The notes under the pieces: model-generated
Seen by the model: the letters and a program-made list of their open reading frames with translations, nothing else
Told to the model about the DNA's origin: nothing
The model's database searches: none
NCBI RefSeq assembly: GCF_017798205.1
Contig: NZ_CP060010.1
Coordinates: forward strand, 2,356,001-2,420,000
Source: Cognatishimia activa
Lineage (GTDB): Bacteria; Pseudomonadota; Alphaproteobacteria; Rhodobacterales; Rhodobacteraceae
DNA length: 64,000 nt
Reading direction: 5' to 3'
Program-made: the position numbers and the translations under genes
Shown here: in pieces, positions 1 through 9,061 of the stretch
Layout: each line of letters starts with the position of its first letter
How positions within the stretch are numbered: position 1 is the stretch's first letter

Positions 1-1193
1 CCAGGCAGGTTTGCGATTTCTGGGTTCGCGAGAACCAGAATGTCACGGTTGAATTTGGTCAGCTCGTTGCCGGCCCAGCCGTTGGCTTCTGCTTTAGCTT
101 GTAAGTCCGCACTCTTGTCGTTGTAGTACTGGATCTTGCCGTCGCCGTTCTTGTCTTCCCAATCCAGCAGACCGGTTTTCTGCCAGGTTTCCATCCAGGC
201 ATACTCAGGGTCCGTTTGGATTTGCTCGACGCTCACAGCTTCGCCATCCGTGCCATTTGGCCACATCAGCTCTGAGATGTTCAGACGCGCCATCGCACCC
301 ACCGCAGGAGCGGTCAGATAGAGCAGGGCGATGAACACCAGCGTCCAACCCGCAGACCAACGTGCATCAGAAACCTTAGGAACGGTAAAGAAGCGCATGA
401 TCACGTGGGGCAGACCCGCAGTACCGATCATCAGAGACAGGGTGAAGAGCACCATGTTGATGGTCGAGCCATGCGCGGCTGTGTATTCCTTAAAGCCCAG
501 ATCAGTGACGATTTGGTCCAGTTTCACCAAGAGTGGCTCGCCAGAACCGGTGTGCTCACCAAAGAGACCCAGCGCAGGGATCGGCGTGCCTGTCAGCTGC
601 AGCGAAATAAAGACCGCAGGGATTGTATAAGCGGTGATCAGAACGCAATACTGCGCCACCTGCGTATAGGTCACACCCTTCATGCCGCCGAAAACAGCAT
701 AGGCGAAAACCACACAAGAGCCGATCAGCAGCCCCCAGAAGGCGTCGATTTCAAGGAAGCGGCCAAAGGCAATGCCCACGCCCTGCATCTGACCGATCAC
801 ATAGGTGATAGAGGCAACCAGCAGACAGATCACAGCCACCAGACGCGCGGTCGGGGAATAGAAACGGTCGCCGATGAATTCAGACACAGTGAACTTGCCG
901 AACTTCCGCAGGTAAGGGGCCAGCAGAAGCGCCAGCAGCACATAGCCGCCAGTCCAGCCCATCAGGAAGGACGAGTTGTCATAGCCGGTGAAAGCAATCA
1001 GGCCCGCCATCGAAATAAACGATGCCGCAGACATCCAGTCCGCTGCCGTCGCCATACCGTTGGTGACAGGGTGAACGCCGCGACCCGCTGCGTAGAATTC
1101 CGAGGTGGATCCCGCACGGGCCCAAACCGCGATGCCGATGTAAAGCGCGAAAGAAGCGCCTACAAACAGCAGGTTAAGAGTAAACTGATCCAT
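1..1193 (-). CDS. Sodium/solute symporter large subunit (acetate permease-like), partial
   Basis: An open frame reads from ATG at 1193 leftward off the window, so the C-terminus is missing. The roughly 397 visible residues form a multi-helix inner-membrane protein of the sodium:solute symporter (SSS) superfamily. Early segments such as YIGIAVWARAGSTSEFYAAG and the following GYDNSSFLMGWTGGY are typical of the family. The gene lies 3 bp after a DUF4212 gene; this pairing marks the two-component SSS subfamily (VC_2705-like large plus small subunit). Standing downstream of acs and adk, it probably imports acetate or another short carboxylate driven by sodium. The substrate is inferred from context only. 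A hydrophilic, acidic stretch near residues 300-340 is a loop. Confidence 0.85.
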   Translation of the reverse strand, partial: MDQFTLNLLFVGASFALYIGIAVWARAGSTSEFYAAGRGVHPVTNGMATAADWMSAASFISMAGLIAFTGYDNSSFLMGWTGGYVLLALLLAPYLRKFGKFTVSEFIGDRFYSPTARLVAVICLLVASITYVIGQMQGVGIAFGRFLEIDAFWGLLIGSCVVFAYAVFGGMKGVTYTQVAQYCVLITAYTIPAVFISLQLTGTPIPALGLFGEHTGSGEPLLVKLDQIVTDLGFKEYTAAHGSTINMVLFTLSLMIGTAGLPHVIMRFFTVPKVSDARWSAGWTLVFIALLYLTAPAVGAMARLNISELMWPNGTDGEAVSVEQIQTDPEYAWMETWQKTGLLDWEDKNGDGKIQYYNDKSADLQAKAEANGWAGNELTKFNRDILVLANPEIANLP

Positions 1194-1196
1194 AAT

Positions 1197-1454
1197 TTAG
1201 TCCTCGTCCACGCCGAATTCGTGATCCAGCTTGTTCATCCGCCAGGCGTAAAAGAAGATCAGCGCCAGAAAGACCAGGATCGAGCCTTGCTGGGCGAACC
1301 AGAAGCCAAGATCGCTGCCGCCGACAGAGATGCCGGACAGCATGGGGCGCAGGAGAATCCCGAACCCGAAAGAGACCAGCGCCCAGATAATAAGGCTGAT
1401 CCGAATGAGCCGCACATTGGCTGCCCAATATGCGTTGTTGTCGTTTTGGGACAT
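1197..1454 (-). CDS. DUF4212 symporter small subunit
   Basis: 85-residue membrane protein with two hydrophobic segments (about residues 14-36 and 48-70) and an acidic C-terminus, as in DUF4212 proteins, which accompany VC_2705-type sodium symporters. The start at 1454 (MSQNDNNAYW) is chosen because a strong AGGAGG lies just upstream on the minus strand; a longer frame beginning at 1535 has no such site and would overlap adk. It sits 55 bp after adk and 3 bp before the symporter gene, so all are probably co-transcribed. Its likely role is as an accessory subunit of the permease in the inner membrane. Confidence 0.85.
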   Translation of the reverse strand: MSQNDNNAYWAANVRLIRISLIIWALVSFGFGILLRPMLSGISVGGSDLGFWFAQQGSILVFLALIFFYAWRMNKLDHEFGVDED

Positions 1455-1509
1455 GATTAGAAAGTCCTCCTTCTTTTTCCCACCGCCCTCGTTGGGGGCC
1501 TTTTGAGCA

Positions 1510-2196
1510 TTATTGAGTGGCGTTGGAGACCACATTGCTCAGGTTGGACGCGATCTCCTCAATCGCCCCCATTGCATCGATGCGTGTGAGCGCATCGGCA
1601 TTCTCGTAATAGGCAATCAGCGGCGCGGTCTGCGCGTGATAGGCCGTCAGGCGCTGGGCGACGGTCTCTGCCTTGTCGTCCGCGCGCCGTTTCATGTCTG
1701 TGGAGCCGCATTTGTCGCAGGTGCCTGCGGTGGCGGTTGGCTTGAATGTTTCGTGATAGCCTTCGCCGCAATTGCCGCAGGTAAAACGTCCCGAAATCCG
1801 TTCGACCATGGCGCTGTCATCAACCTCGAGGCTGATGGCAGCGTTGATTTTCTGGCCCCGTTTCGCGAGCAGATCGCCAAGCGCATCGGCCTGCACCGTG
1901 GTGCGCGGGAAGCCATCAAGGATCACGCCCTTGGAGCAGTCTGGCTCATCTAGCCTGTCTGATAGGATCGCGATCACGATGTCATCGCTCACCAGCCCGC
2001 CGGCCTCCATCACGGCTTTCGCCGCTCTGCCAGCCTCGGTGCCCGCAGCAACCGCTGCGCGCAAGAGGTCTCCGGTAGAAAGTTGGACCAAACCAAAGCT
2101 CTCTTCGAGCATACGGGCCTGCGTGCCCTTGCCGGCCCCGGGAGGGCCAAGCAGGATCAGAACAGGGGCGACGGCGGGGGTGTTCGCGCCGTCCAT
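1510..2196 (-). CDS. adk: Adenylate kinase, zinc-LID type
   Basis: Catalyses ATP + AMP = 2 ADP in the cytoplasm. The 228-residue protein has the P-loop GPPGAGKGT near residue 18, the AMP-site motif DGFPRT near residue 94, and a LID domain with four cysteines in two CxxC pairs (CGNC and CDKC) that normally bind zinc. A short N-terminal extension (about 10 residues) precedes the core. Its ATG overlaps the acs stop codon (TAATG), indicating translational coupling. Acetyl-CoA synthetase releases AMP, so a dedicated adenylate kinase in the same operon would recycle it. The usual adk of alphaproteobacteria lies in the ribosomal-protein operon, so this is probably a second copy (inference). Confidence 0.93.
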   Translation of the reverse strand: MDGANTPAVAPVLILLGPPGAGKGTQARMLEESFGLVQLSTGDLLRAAVAAGTEAGRAAKAVMEAGGLVSDDIVIAILSDRLDEPDCSKGVILDGFPRTTVQADALGDLLAKRGQKINAAISLEVDDSAMVERISGRFTCGNCGEGYHETFKPTATAGTCDKCGSTDMKRRADDKAETVAQRLTAYHAQTAPLIAYYENADALTRIDAMGAIEEIASNLSNVVSNATQ

Positions 2197-4169
2197 TATG
2201 CGTCCGCCCGGTTCATGCGGTTGGCGATCAGATCGTCAACGACCGACGGATCCGCGAGTGTCGAGGTATCGCCCAAAGCGCCGAAATCGTCCTCCGCAAT
2301 CTTGCGCAGAATACGGCGCATGATTTTGCCGGAACGTGTTTTCGGCAGGCCTGGTGCCCATTGGATCAGATCCGGCTTCGCAATTGGTCCGATCTCTGAG
2401 CGGACCCAGGTTTCCAGCTCTTTGCGCAGCGCGTCGGATGGCTCTTCGCCGTTCATCAGGGTGACATAAGCATAGATGCCTTGCCCTTTGACGTCGTGCG
2501 GATATCCGACCACGGCGCTCTCGGCGACTTTGGCATGTGCGACCAGCGCGCTTTCCACCTCGGCCGTGCCCATCCGGTGGCCCGAAACGTTGATCACGTC
2601 ATCGACGCGACCAGTGATCCAATAGTCGCCATCTTCGTCACGACGACAGCCGTCGCCCGAGAAATAATAGCCTTTGTAATCCAAGAAATAAGTCTTCTCG
2701 AACCGCTCGTGATCGCCCCAGACCGTGCGCATTTGACCGGGCCAGCTGTCTTTCATGCAGAGCACGCCTTCGACGCCATTGCCCTCGATGATTTCGCCAG
2801 AAGTTGGTTCCAGTACAACGGGTTGCACGCCAAAGAAAGGCTGTTGCGCAGCACCCGGTTTAAGGTCCGTTGCTCCGGGGAGGGGAGTGAGCATGTGACC
2901 ACCGGTTTCGGTCTGCCAGAAGGTGTCTACGATGGGGCAGTTCCCTTTGCCGACAACCTCGTTGTACCAGTTCCAAGCTTCTGGGTTGATCGGTTCACCG
3001 ACCGATCCAAGAACACGCAGATCAGAGAGATCGTGCTTTTCAACCCACTCATTGCCTGCACCCATCAAGGCACGGATCGCGGTGGGGGCTGTATAGAATT
3101 GATTGACTTTGTGCTTGGCGCAGACTTCCCAGAAACGACCTGCATCAGGATAGGTTGGGACGCCCTCGAACATGATCGTGGTCGCGCCATTGGCCAGCGG
3201 GCCATAGACGATATAGCTGTGGCCCGTGACCCAGCCCACATCCGCCGTACACCAGAAAACATCGCCCTCGTGATAGTCAAAGGTGTATTGATGCGTCATC
3301 GATGCATAGACCATGTAGCCGCCGGTCGTATGCACGACGCCCTTGGGCTGGCCGGTCGAGCCGCTGGTGTAGAGGATGAACAGAGGATCTTCGGCGCTCA
3401 TTTCCTCGGCGGGGCAGTCGTCGGAGGCCGTCTCCATCAGAGCATTGCAATCGTGATCGCGGTCAGTCCATGCGACCTCGCCACCGGTGCGTTTCACCAC
3501 CAAACATTGCACCGAGTCCTTGCAGGTCGCCAGAGCGGTATCTGCGTTGGATTTCAGCGGTGTTTGACGGCCGCCCCTAGGTGCAAAATCAGCGGTGATG
3601 AGGAGTTTTGCGTCGCATCCGTTGATACGCGCACCTAGGGCGTCCGGGGAGAAACCCGCGAAAACGATAGAATGAATGGCCCCGATCCGCGCGCAGGCCA
3701 GCATCGCATAGGCGGCCTCGGGGATCATCGGCAGATAGATTACCACGCGGTCGCCTTTTTCAACGCCAAGCCCTTTCAGGACATTGGCCATCTTGCTCAC
3801 CGAGCGATGCAGATCCGCATAGGTGATATGGAGCGATTCTGTGGTGTTGGGATCATCCGGCTCCCAGATGATGGCGGTTTGATCGCCACGTGTCGCCAGA
3901 TGACGGTCCGTGCAATTGGCGGCTGCGTTCAGCGTGCCGTCCTCAAACCAGCGGATGTCGATATTGCCGGGTTCAAATGAGGTGTTCTTTACTTTGGTAA
4001 AGGGTTTGATCCAGTCAATGCGCTGACCGTGCTCGCCCCAAAAGGCGTCTGGATCGGTCACAGACGCCGCGTACATTTGCGCATATCCGTCGGCGTCTAC
4101 ATGGGGTTTGGGTTGGGTTTTCGGTGCTGGCTGCGCGTTAATTTCCGCGCCAGAAACTACGTCTGACAT
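2196..4169 (-). CDS. acs: Acetyl-CoA synthetase (AMP-forming)
   Basis: Activates acetate to acetyl-CoA with ATP, giving AMP and pyrophosphate. The product is 657 residues, normal for Acs. The AMP-binding signature [11 protein letters not shown] lies near residue 270. The hinge and C-terminal motifs ([33 protein letters not shown]) follow, and [11 protein letters not shown] near the end holds the lysine that is acetylated in regulated Acs enzymes. The start at 4169 (MSDVVSGAE) has GGAGGAG upstream; a frame extended to 4271 lacks family similarity. It is the first gene of the acs-adk-DUF4212-symporter operon, preceded by a 410-bp AT-rich regulatory region. Confidence 0.97.
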   Translation of the reverse strand: MSDVVSGAEINAQPAPKTQPKPHVDADGYAQMYAASVTDPDAFWGEHGQRIDWIKPFTKVKNTSFEPGNIDIRWFEDGTLNAAANCTDRHLATRGDQTAIIWEPDDPNTTESLHITYADLHRSVSKMANVLKGLGVEKGDRVVIYLPMIPEAAYAMLACARIGAIHSIVFAGFSPDALGARINGCDAKLLITADFAPRGGRQTPLKSNADTALATCKDSVQCLVVKRTGGEVAWTDRDHDCNALMETASDDCPAEEMSAEDPLFILYTSGSTGQPKGVVHTTGGYMVYASMTHQYTFDYHEGDVFWCTADVGWVTGHSYIVYGPLANGATTIMFEGVPTYPDAGRFWEVCAKHKVNQFYTAPTAIRALMGAGNEWVEKHDLSDLRVLGSVGEPINPEAWNWYNEVVGKGNCPIVDTFWQTETGGHMLTPLPGATDLKPGAAQQPFFGVQPVVLEPTSGEIIEGNGVEGVLCMKDSWPGQMRTVWGDHERFEKTYFLDYKGYYFSGDGCRRDEDGDYWITGRVDDVINVSGHRMGTAEVESALVAHAKVAESAVVGYPHDVKGQGIYAYVTLMNGEEPSDALRKELETWVRSEIGPIAKPDLIQWAPGLPKTRSGKIMRRILRKIAEDDFGALGDTSTLADPSVVDDLIANRMNRADA

Positions 4170-4580
4170 GAATGTCTCCTCCAAAATCTTCGCCTCTCCC
4201 AAAGCGAATTGCCGCATCGCGGCATCTGAGGGTGAGCATACATACAGTTTTGTAAATTTCCTCAAAGTCATTCACATCGTTGCGTTTTTTTGTAAAAATA
4301 TTCATGAAATTAACGAATTTATCGTAATTAATTTTACAAGCTGTGCGGATTTCCACGAAAATTCAGATGGTTAGAAAATCGAGCGCGCAATAATGTTGCG
4401 CGCTGGGTTGCGCATTTGTGCGCAGCGCTTAGCTTCTGGCGTGACCGGGCGCGGGGGCTGAGGGGAGTGCTTGAAAAATTGAACACTCCGGACGTGCTGC
4501 AAGCGCCTAAACCACGGCGCTGAAACGCGTATATATACTCTAATGGCTCAGCCACCAACGGAGCTCATGTTTGAGGGCTT
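4170..4580 (-). promoter_or_regulatory. Upstream region of the acs operon
   Basis: A 411-bp stretch with no convincing gene. The part nearest acs (about 4230-4370) is clearly AT-rich compared with the flanks, which fits a promoter and regulator-binding region for the acetate operon on the minus strand. No single -35/-10 pair stands out. The distal part holds two palindromes (listed separately). Short frames in this interval have no family features and no ribosome-binding site. Confidence 0.45.
4383..4424. repeat. Two tandem GC-rich palindromes, possible terminator
   Basis: First element: GCGCGCAA, 5-nt loop, TTGCGCGC (4383-4403), a perfect 8-bp stem. Second element: TGCGCA, TTTG, TGCGCA (4409-4424). 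Read on the minus strand, the first stem is followed by TCGATTTTCT, so it could terminate transcription from the small exported-protein gene that ends at 4581. It could equally be a binding site or a REP-like element. Confidence 0.4.
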
Positions 4581-5051
4581 CTAGTGTTTTGGCGACTCAC
4601 CCAGATCAAAGGTGACGCCAAAGGAAGCGGTCAGTTTGACGCTATTGCCGTTGCCGGGGAAGAGCTGTGTGAAGACATTTTTGTATCGCAGCGAGGCTCC
4701 TGCAATCGCGACGATATCGCCTTGCGAGAACCGAAATCGATCCGCGTAACCGGGATAGGTCGCAAGACCGGTGAAGAGCGACAGCTCAAAGTCGTCTTTA
4801 TAAATCAGAGGGGCCCCAACGGTAGCGGCTGTTGAAAATCCGCCATAAGAATTGCGAAAGGCACCAACTGTATAGCCAAGGTGCTCGCCTTCCCATGTCA
4901 GAAAAAGTCCAGGATTGATCTGTTCGAAGTCTTTGTCGCTGATATGTGCGGATCCCAGCGAAATCCACGCGCGGTCTGGATCTGCGACTCCCGCGGTGGC
5001 TGAAACCGTTGCCAAACTAAAAAGAGCAAAGAGCGTGCGGAGCTTTTTCAT
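4581..5051 (-). CDS. Small exported protein, probable outer-membrane beta-barrel
   Basis: 156 residues beginning with a clear Sec signal peptide (MKKLRTLFALFSLATVSATAG, cleavage near residue 22). The mature part alternates short amphipathic strands rich in Gly, Tyr and Phe (for example YTVGAFRNSYGGFSTAATVG) and ends in SFGVTFDLGESPKH, a pattern typical of small 8-stranded outer-membrane barrels. I do not recognise a named family; PagP-like or similar small barrels are possible by size. It is monocistronic, with its own upstream spacer shared with acnB, and is followed by palindromes that may terminate it. Confidence 0.65.
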   Translation of the reverse strand: MKKLRTLFALFSLATVSATAGVADPDRAWISLGSAHISDKDFEQINPGLFLTWEGEHLGYTVGAFRNSYGGFSTAATVGAPLIYKDDFELSLFTGLATYPGYADRFRFSQGDIVAIAGASLRYKNVFTQLFPGNGNSVKLTASFGVTFDLGESPKH

Positions 5052-5500
5052 TGCGTGTTCCGATAAAGAGAGAGCGAAGGCTTAAATGCCTAGCTGGCTT
5101 CTTTGGCGGCGGTAAGCACTTTGCGGTTTTTCTGTGTCATTGTTGACGAGCAGAGGAAAGTCGCCGCAAACGCCAAGTTTTTTGCACGAAACTCGTGACA
5201 AACCTGACCCTGTCTCAGGAAGGAAAACTTCCACAAAGATGTCGCATGTGGCCGATGGCGCTGACTGTGGTATGCTATTTCTAATTTAGCCCGCGTTTAG
5301 TTCTGTGGGCTGAAGGGAGAAGAATGACCAGCGGCACTTCAAGCGCCGACTTTCCACATAGATCAAGCCCTGTCTGACGTGCGAAAGTGCTTGCATACCA
5401 TTGTATGCTGAAATAAGAGGGGTTCAGCCAGCTGTCCCAGCGCGCGAAAGTTACTGCCGCGAGGGACGCAATCCACAAACTCTAACGCGCCGGTATTATC
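5052..5500. other. Divergent intergenic region before acnB
   Basis: 449 bp between the start of the exported-protein gene and acnB, without a convincing coding sequence. It should hold promoters for both. A palindrome GCATAC-CATT-GTATGC occurs at 5393-5408, about 90 bp before acnB, overlapping a TATGCT that could serve as a -10 element; another TATGCT lies at 5271-5276. No recognised operator was assigned. Confidence 0.35.
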
Positions 5501-8296
5501 ATGAGCTTGTACACAGATTATCTCGCAGAGATCGAAACCCGCAAAACCCAAGGCCTGAGCCCAAAGCCGATTGATCAGGCAGATCTGGTCGAAGAGCTGA
5601 TTGCTCAGATCAAAGACGCGGGTCATGAACATCGCGAAGACTCGCTGAATTTCTTTATCTATAACACCCTGCCAGGCACCACGAGCGCAGCTGGTGCAAA
5701 AGCAGGTTTTCTGAAAGAGATCATTCTCGGTCAGGCCGAGGTCGCTGAGATCTCTGTCGAGTTTGCATTTGAACTGCTGTCCCACATGAAAGGTGGCCCA
5801 TCCGTTGCTGTCCTTCTGGATCTGGCGCTGGGCGATGACGCAGGCATCGCGGCGCAGGCTGCGGACGTGATGAAGACTCAGGTATTCCTGTACGACGCCG
5901 ACATGGAGCGCCTGAAAACGGCCTATGAAGCAGGCAATGACATCGCCAAAGGCCTGCTGGAAAGCTACACAGCGGCTGAATTCTTCACCAAGCTGCCAGA
6001 AATCGACGAAGAAATCGAAGTCGTGACCTATATCGCTGCCGAAGGCGATATCTCGACCGACCTGCTGTCTCCGGGCAACCAGGCGCACTCGCGTGCGGAC
6101 CGCGAATTGCACGGCCAGTGCATGATCAGCACCGATGCGCAAAAAGAAATCGAAGCTCTGAAGCTTCAGCATCCAAACGCGCGCGTGATGCTGATTGCGG
6201 AAAAAGGCACCATGGGTGTTGGCTCTTCGCGGATGTCTGGCGTGAACAACGTGGCACTGTGGACCGGTAAGCAAGCGTCTCCTTATGTGCCTTTCGTGAA
6301 CATCGCGCCGGTTGTGGCCGGCACCAACGGCATTTCTCCGATCTTCCTGACCACCGTCGGCGTGACCGGTGGCATCGGTGTGGATCTGAAGAACTGGGTC
6401 AAAAAGCTGGACGAGAACGGCGAGCCTGTTGTGAACAACAATGGCGACGCGGTTCTAGAGCAGCGCTATTCGGTGGAAACCGGTACGGTCCTCAAGATCA
6501 ACACCAAAGAGAAAAAGCTCTACTCCTCTGACGGCTCCGAAGAGCTGGTCGATATGGCAGGTTCTTTCACCCCGCAAAAGATGGAGTTCATGAAAGCGGG
6601 CGGCTCTTACGCCATCGTCTTTGGTAAGAAACTGCAGACATTTGCGGCGGAAACTCTGGGCGTCGAAGCCCCTCAGGTCTTTGCCCCATCAAAAGAGATC
6701 AGCCACGAGGGCCAAGGCCTGACCGCGGTTGAAAAGATCTTCAACGCCAACGTGCGCGGCGCAACACCGGGCAAGGTGCTGCACGCAGGCTCTGACGTGC
6801 GTGTCGGCGTGAACGTTGTCGGGTCTCAGGACACCACGGGCCTCATGACCATGCAGGAACTCGAAGCGATGGCGGCGACCGTTGTGTCTCCGGCCGTGGA
6901 TGGGGCCTATCAGTCTGGTTGTCACACTGCGTCCGTTTGGGACGTGAAGGCACAGGAAAACACCCCGCGCCTGATGAAGTTCATGAACGACTTTGGTCTG
7001 GTGACAGGTCGTGACCCCAAGGGCGTCTATCACTCGATGACCGACGTTATTCACAAGGTTCTCAATGACATCACCGTCAGCGATTGGGACGTGATTGTGG
7101 GCGGCGACAGCCACACGCGGATGTCCAAAGGCGTGGCCTTTGGTGCAGACTCCGGCACCGTGGCGCTGGCTTTGGCGACCGGTGAGGTCTCTATGCCGAT
7201 CCCTGAGTCTGTGAAAGTGACCTTCAAAGGCGAAATGGCCGAGTGGATGGACTTCCGCGATGTGGTACACGCAACCCAAGCGCAGATGCTCGATCAATGT
7301 GGCGGTGATAACGTCTTCCAAGGCCGCGTAATCGAAGTTCACATCGGCACGCTTCTGGCAGACCAAGCCTTCACCTTCACCGACTGGACCGCAGAGATGA
7401 AGGCGAAAGCCTCTGTCTGTATCTCCAACGATGAAACCCTGATCGGCTCGCTGGAGCTGGCGAAGTCCCGTATCCAAGTCATGATCGACAAGGGTATGGA
7501 GCACGAGAACGGCACTTTGGCCCGTCTGATCGCCAAAGCCGACGCGCGGATCAAGGAAATCAAATCCGGCACCCGTCCGGCTCTGGTGCCTGATGCAAAC
7601 GCGAAATACTTCGCTGAGGTCGTTGTGGATCTGGACGAAATCATCGAGCCGATGATTGCCGACCCGGACGTGAATAACGCCGATGTGTCCAAACGCTATA
7701 CCCACGACACCATCCGTCCGATTTCTTACTACAAGGCGGAAAAAGAGGTGGATCTGGGCTTTGTTGGGTCCTGTATGGTCCACAAAGGCGACATCAAGAT
7801 CGTGGCGCAAATGCTGCGCAACCTTGAGGCCGCCGAGGGCAAGGTCGAGTTCAAAGCCCCACTCGTGGTGACCGCGCCGACCTACAACATCATCGACGAG
7901 CTGAAAGAAGAGGGCGACTGGGAAGTTCTGCAGAAGTACTCTGGCTTTGAATTCGACGACAGCGCGCCAAAGCAGGTCGCACGGACCGAGTATGACAACA
8001 TCCTCTATCTGGAGCGTCCGGGCTGTAACCTCTGCATGGGCAACCAGGAAAAGGCTGCGAAGGGCGACACCGTTCTGGCGACCTCAACCCGCCTGTTCCA
8101 AGGCCGCGTTGTGGCTGACTTGCCTGAGAAGAAAGGTGAATCGCTGCTGGCCTCGACCCCAGTTGTTGTTCTGTCCGCGATCCTTGGCCGTACGCCAACT
8201 CTGGAAGAGTACAAGGTTGCGGTCGAAGGCATCGACCTGACCAAATTCGCGCCGGGCAAAGGTAAGCCTCTGGATACATTGTCTGTGCATTACTAA
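5501..8296 (+). CDS. acnB: Bifunctional aconitate hydratase 2 / 2-methylisocitrate dehydratase
   Basis: Interconverts citrate and isocitrate in the TCA cycle; AcnB enzymes also hydrate 2-methyl-cis-aconitate. The product is 931 residues and aligns from its first residues with AcnB (SPKPID near residue 21 corresponds to the family's APKPLD). The [4Fe-4S] ligands are visible: one cysteine in GFVGSCMVHKGD near residue 756 and two in PGCNLCMGNQ near residue 843. The N-terminal HEAT-like domain (about residues 1-160) is present. The ribosome-binding site is weak. The gene stands alone and is followed at once by an intrinsic terminator. Confidence 0.97.
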   Translation: MSLYTDYLAEIETRKTQGLSPKPIDQADLVEELIAQIKDAGHEHREDSLNFFIYNTLPGTTSAAGAKAGFLKEIILGQAEVAEISVEFAFELLSHMKGGPSVAVLLDLALGDDAGIAAQAADVMKTQVFLYDADMERLKTAYEAGNDIAKGLLESYTAAEFFTKLPEIDEEIEVVTYIAAEGDISTDLLSPGNQAHSRADRELHGQCMISTDAQKEIEALKLQHPNARVMLIAEKGTMGVGSSRMSGVNNVALWTGKQASPYVPFVNIAPVVAGTNGISPIFLTTVGVTGGIGVDLKNWVKKLDENGEPVVNNNGDAVLEQRYSVETGTVLKINTKEKKLYSSDGSEELVDMAGSFTPQKMEFMKAGGSYAIVFGKKLQTFAAETLGVEAPQVFAPSKEISHEGQGLTAVEKIFNANVRGATPGKVLHAGSDVRVGVNVVGSQDTTGLMTMQELEAMAATVVSPAVDGAYQSGCHTASVWDVKAQENTPRLMKFMNDFGLVTGRDPKGVYHSMTDVIHKVLNDITVSDWDVIVGGDSHTRMSKGVAFGADSGTVALALATGEVSMPIPESVKVTFKGEMAEWMDFRDVVHATQAQMLDQCGGDNVFQGRVIEVHIGTLLADQAFTFTDWTAEMKAKASVCISNDETLIGSLELAKSRIQVMIDKGMEHENGTLARLIAKADARIKEIKSGTRPALVPDANAKYFAEVVVDLDEIIEPMIADPDVNNADVSKRYTHDTIRPISYYKAEKEVDLGFVGSCMVHKGDIKIVAQMLRNLEAAEGKVEFKAPLVVTAPTYNIIDELKEEGDWEVLQKYSGFEFDDSAPKQVARTEYDNILYLERPGCNLCMGNQEKAAKGDTVLATSTRLFQGRVVADLPEKKGESLLASTPVVVLSAILGRTPTLEEYKVAVEGIDLTKFAPGKGKPLDTLSVHY

Positions 8297-8319
8297 GCAC
8301 GGTTTCATACGAAATTCGA

Positions 8320-8347
8320 AGGGCCATCCGCTTGGGTGGCCCTTTTT
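8320..8347 (+). terminator. Intrinsic terminator after acnB
   Basis: Stem GGGCCATCC / GGGTGGCCC with loop GCTT (8321-8342) followed directly by TTTTT (8343-8347); one G-U pair in the stem. It lies 24 bp after the acnB stop codon and before the FMN riboswitch, separating the two transcripts. Confidence 0.9.
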
Positions 8348-8398
8348 CGTGACGTCCCCCATTGACGCAGAATACGAGTCTGGCTTACAGCGCAAATA

Positions 8399-8519
8399 TT
8401 CTCAGGGCGGGGTGAAATTCCCCACCGGCGGTGACAGCCCGCGAGCGGCCCATGTTTTGGGTGTCAGCAGATCCGGTGAAATTCCGGGGCCGACGGTTAA
8501 AGTCCGGATGGTAGAGAAG
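8399..8519 (+). promoter_or_regulatory. FMN riboswitch (RFN element)
   Basis: All conserved blocks of the RFN element are present in order: TTCTCAGGGCGGGGTGAAAT at 8399, CCCCACCGGCGGT, AGCCCGCGAGC, GATCCGGTGAAATTCCGG, GGCCGACGGTTAAAGTCC and the closing GGATGGTAGAGAA (8508-8519). The first and last blocks pair to form the P1 stem. It lies 75 bp upstream of the lumazine synthase start, so flavin mononucleotide should repress that gene, most likely at translation because no obvious terminator follows the aptamer. Confidence 0.97.
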
Positions 8520-8593
8520 TATGCGGTGATCCTTCGCGGGTGACCCGTGTCAAAACGCTCTGGGATCTTGTCATTGGGAAAGGACTTAGAGCT

Positions 8594-9061
8594 ATGACAA
8601 AATCCCCAAACTTCGCCTTCATCAAGGCGCGCTGGCATTCTGATATTGTAGACCAATCGCTGGTCGGTTTTGAAAACCGTCTGGCTGAAATGGGCGTGGA
8701 TGCCGGTATTGAGACATTCGACGTGCCCGGCGCGTTTGAGATGCCTTTGCTCGCGCAAAAGCTGGCCGTAACCGGCAAATATGACGCTGTGATCGCGGCG
8801 GCTCTGGTCGTGGATGGCGGCATCTATCGCCATGATTTCGTGGCGCAGGCCGTCGTCGATGGCCTGATGAAAGCGGGCATGGAGACAGGTGTTCCGGTGC
8901 TGTCCGTGTCGCTGACACCGCATCATTTCCAGCCTTCGAACGAACACGAAGCCTATTTCCACGCGCATTTCGTCAAGAAGGGTGCAGAAGCTGCGAATGC
9001 GGCTGTGCAGATCGTTGACGTGCACGCCGAGCTGGCAGCGCCTGCAGAGCTTGCGGCCTAG
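8594..9061 (+). CDS. ribH2: 6,7-dimethyl-8-ribityllumazine synthase, type II
   Basis: Penultimate riboflavin enzyme: condenses 5-amino-6-ribitylamino-uracil with 3,4-dihydroxy-2-butanone 4-phosphate. 155 residues from ATG 8594 (MTKSPNFAFIKARWHSDIVD). The segment GGIYRHDFVAQAVVDGLMKA and the motif SLTPHHF match the type II (decameric) enzymes of Brucella and Mesorhizobium rather than the icosahedral type I, which has a different loop there. A longer frame from 8540 would start inside the riboswitch expression platform and is unlikely. It is a single gene under FMN riboswitch control, and its last codons overlap the convergent hydrolase gene by 4 bp. Confidence 0.93.
   Translation: MTKSPNFAFIKARWHSDIVDQSLVGFENRLAEMGVDAGIETFDVPGAFEMPLLAQKLAVTGKYDAVIAAALVVDGGIYRHDFVAQAVVDGLMKAGMETGVPVLSVSLTPHHFQPSNEHEAYFHAHFVKKGAEAANAAVQIVDVHAELAAPAELAA

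Noticed and set aside
405-1460. Long plus-strand frame (351 codons)
   Set aside because: It is the complement of the symporter and DUF4212 genes, is rich in Arg, His and Gln and has no domain character; a by-product of GC-rich codon use.
2481-3638. Long plus-strand frame opposite acs
   Set aside because: Fully inside acs on the other strand; no family features, while acs is unambiguous.
6689-7810. 373-codon minus-strand frame inside acnB
   Set aside because: Antisense shadow of a highly conserved enzyme; histidine-rich composition typical of reverse-complement frames.
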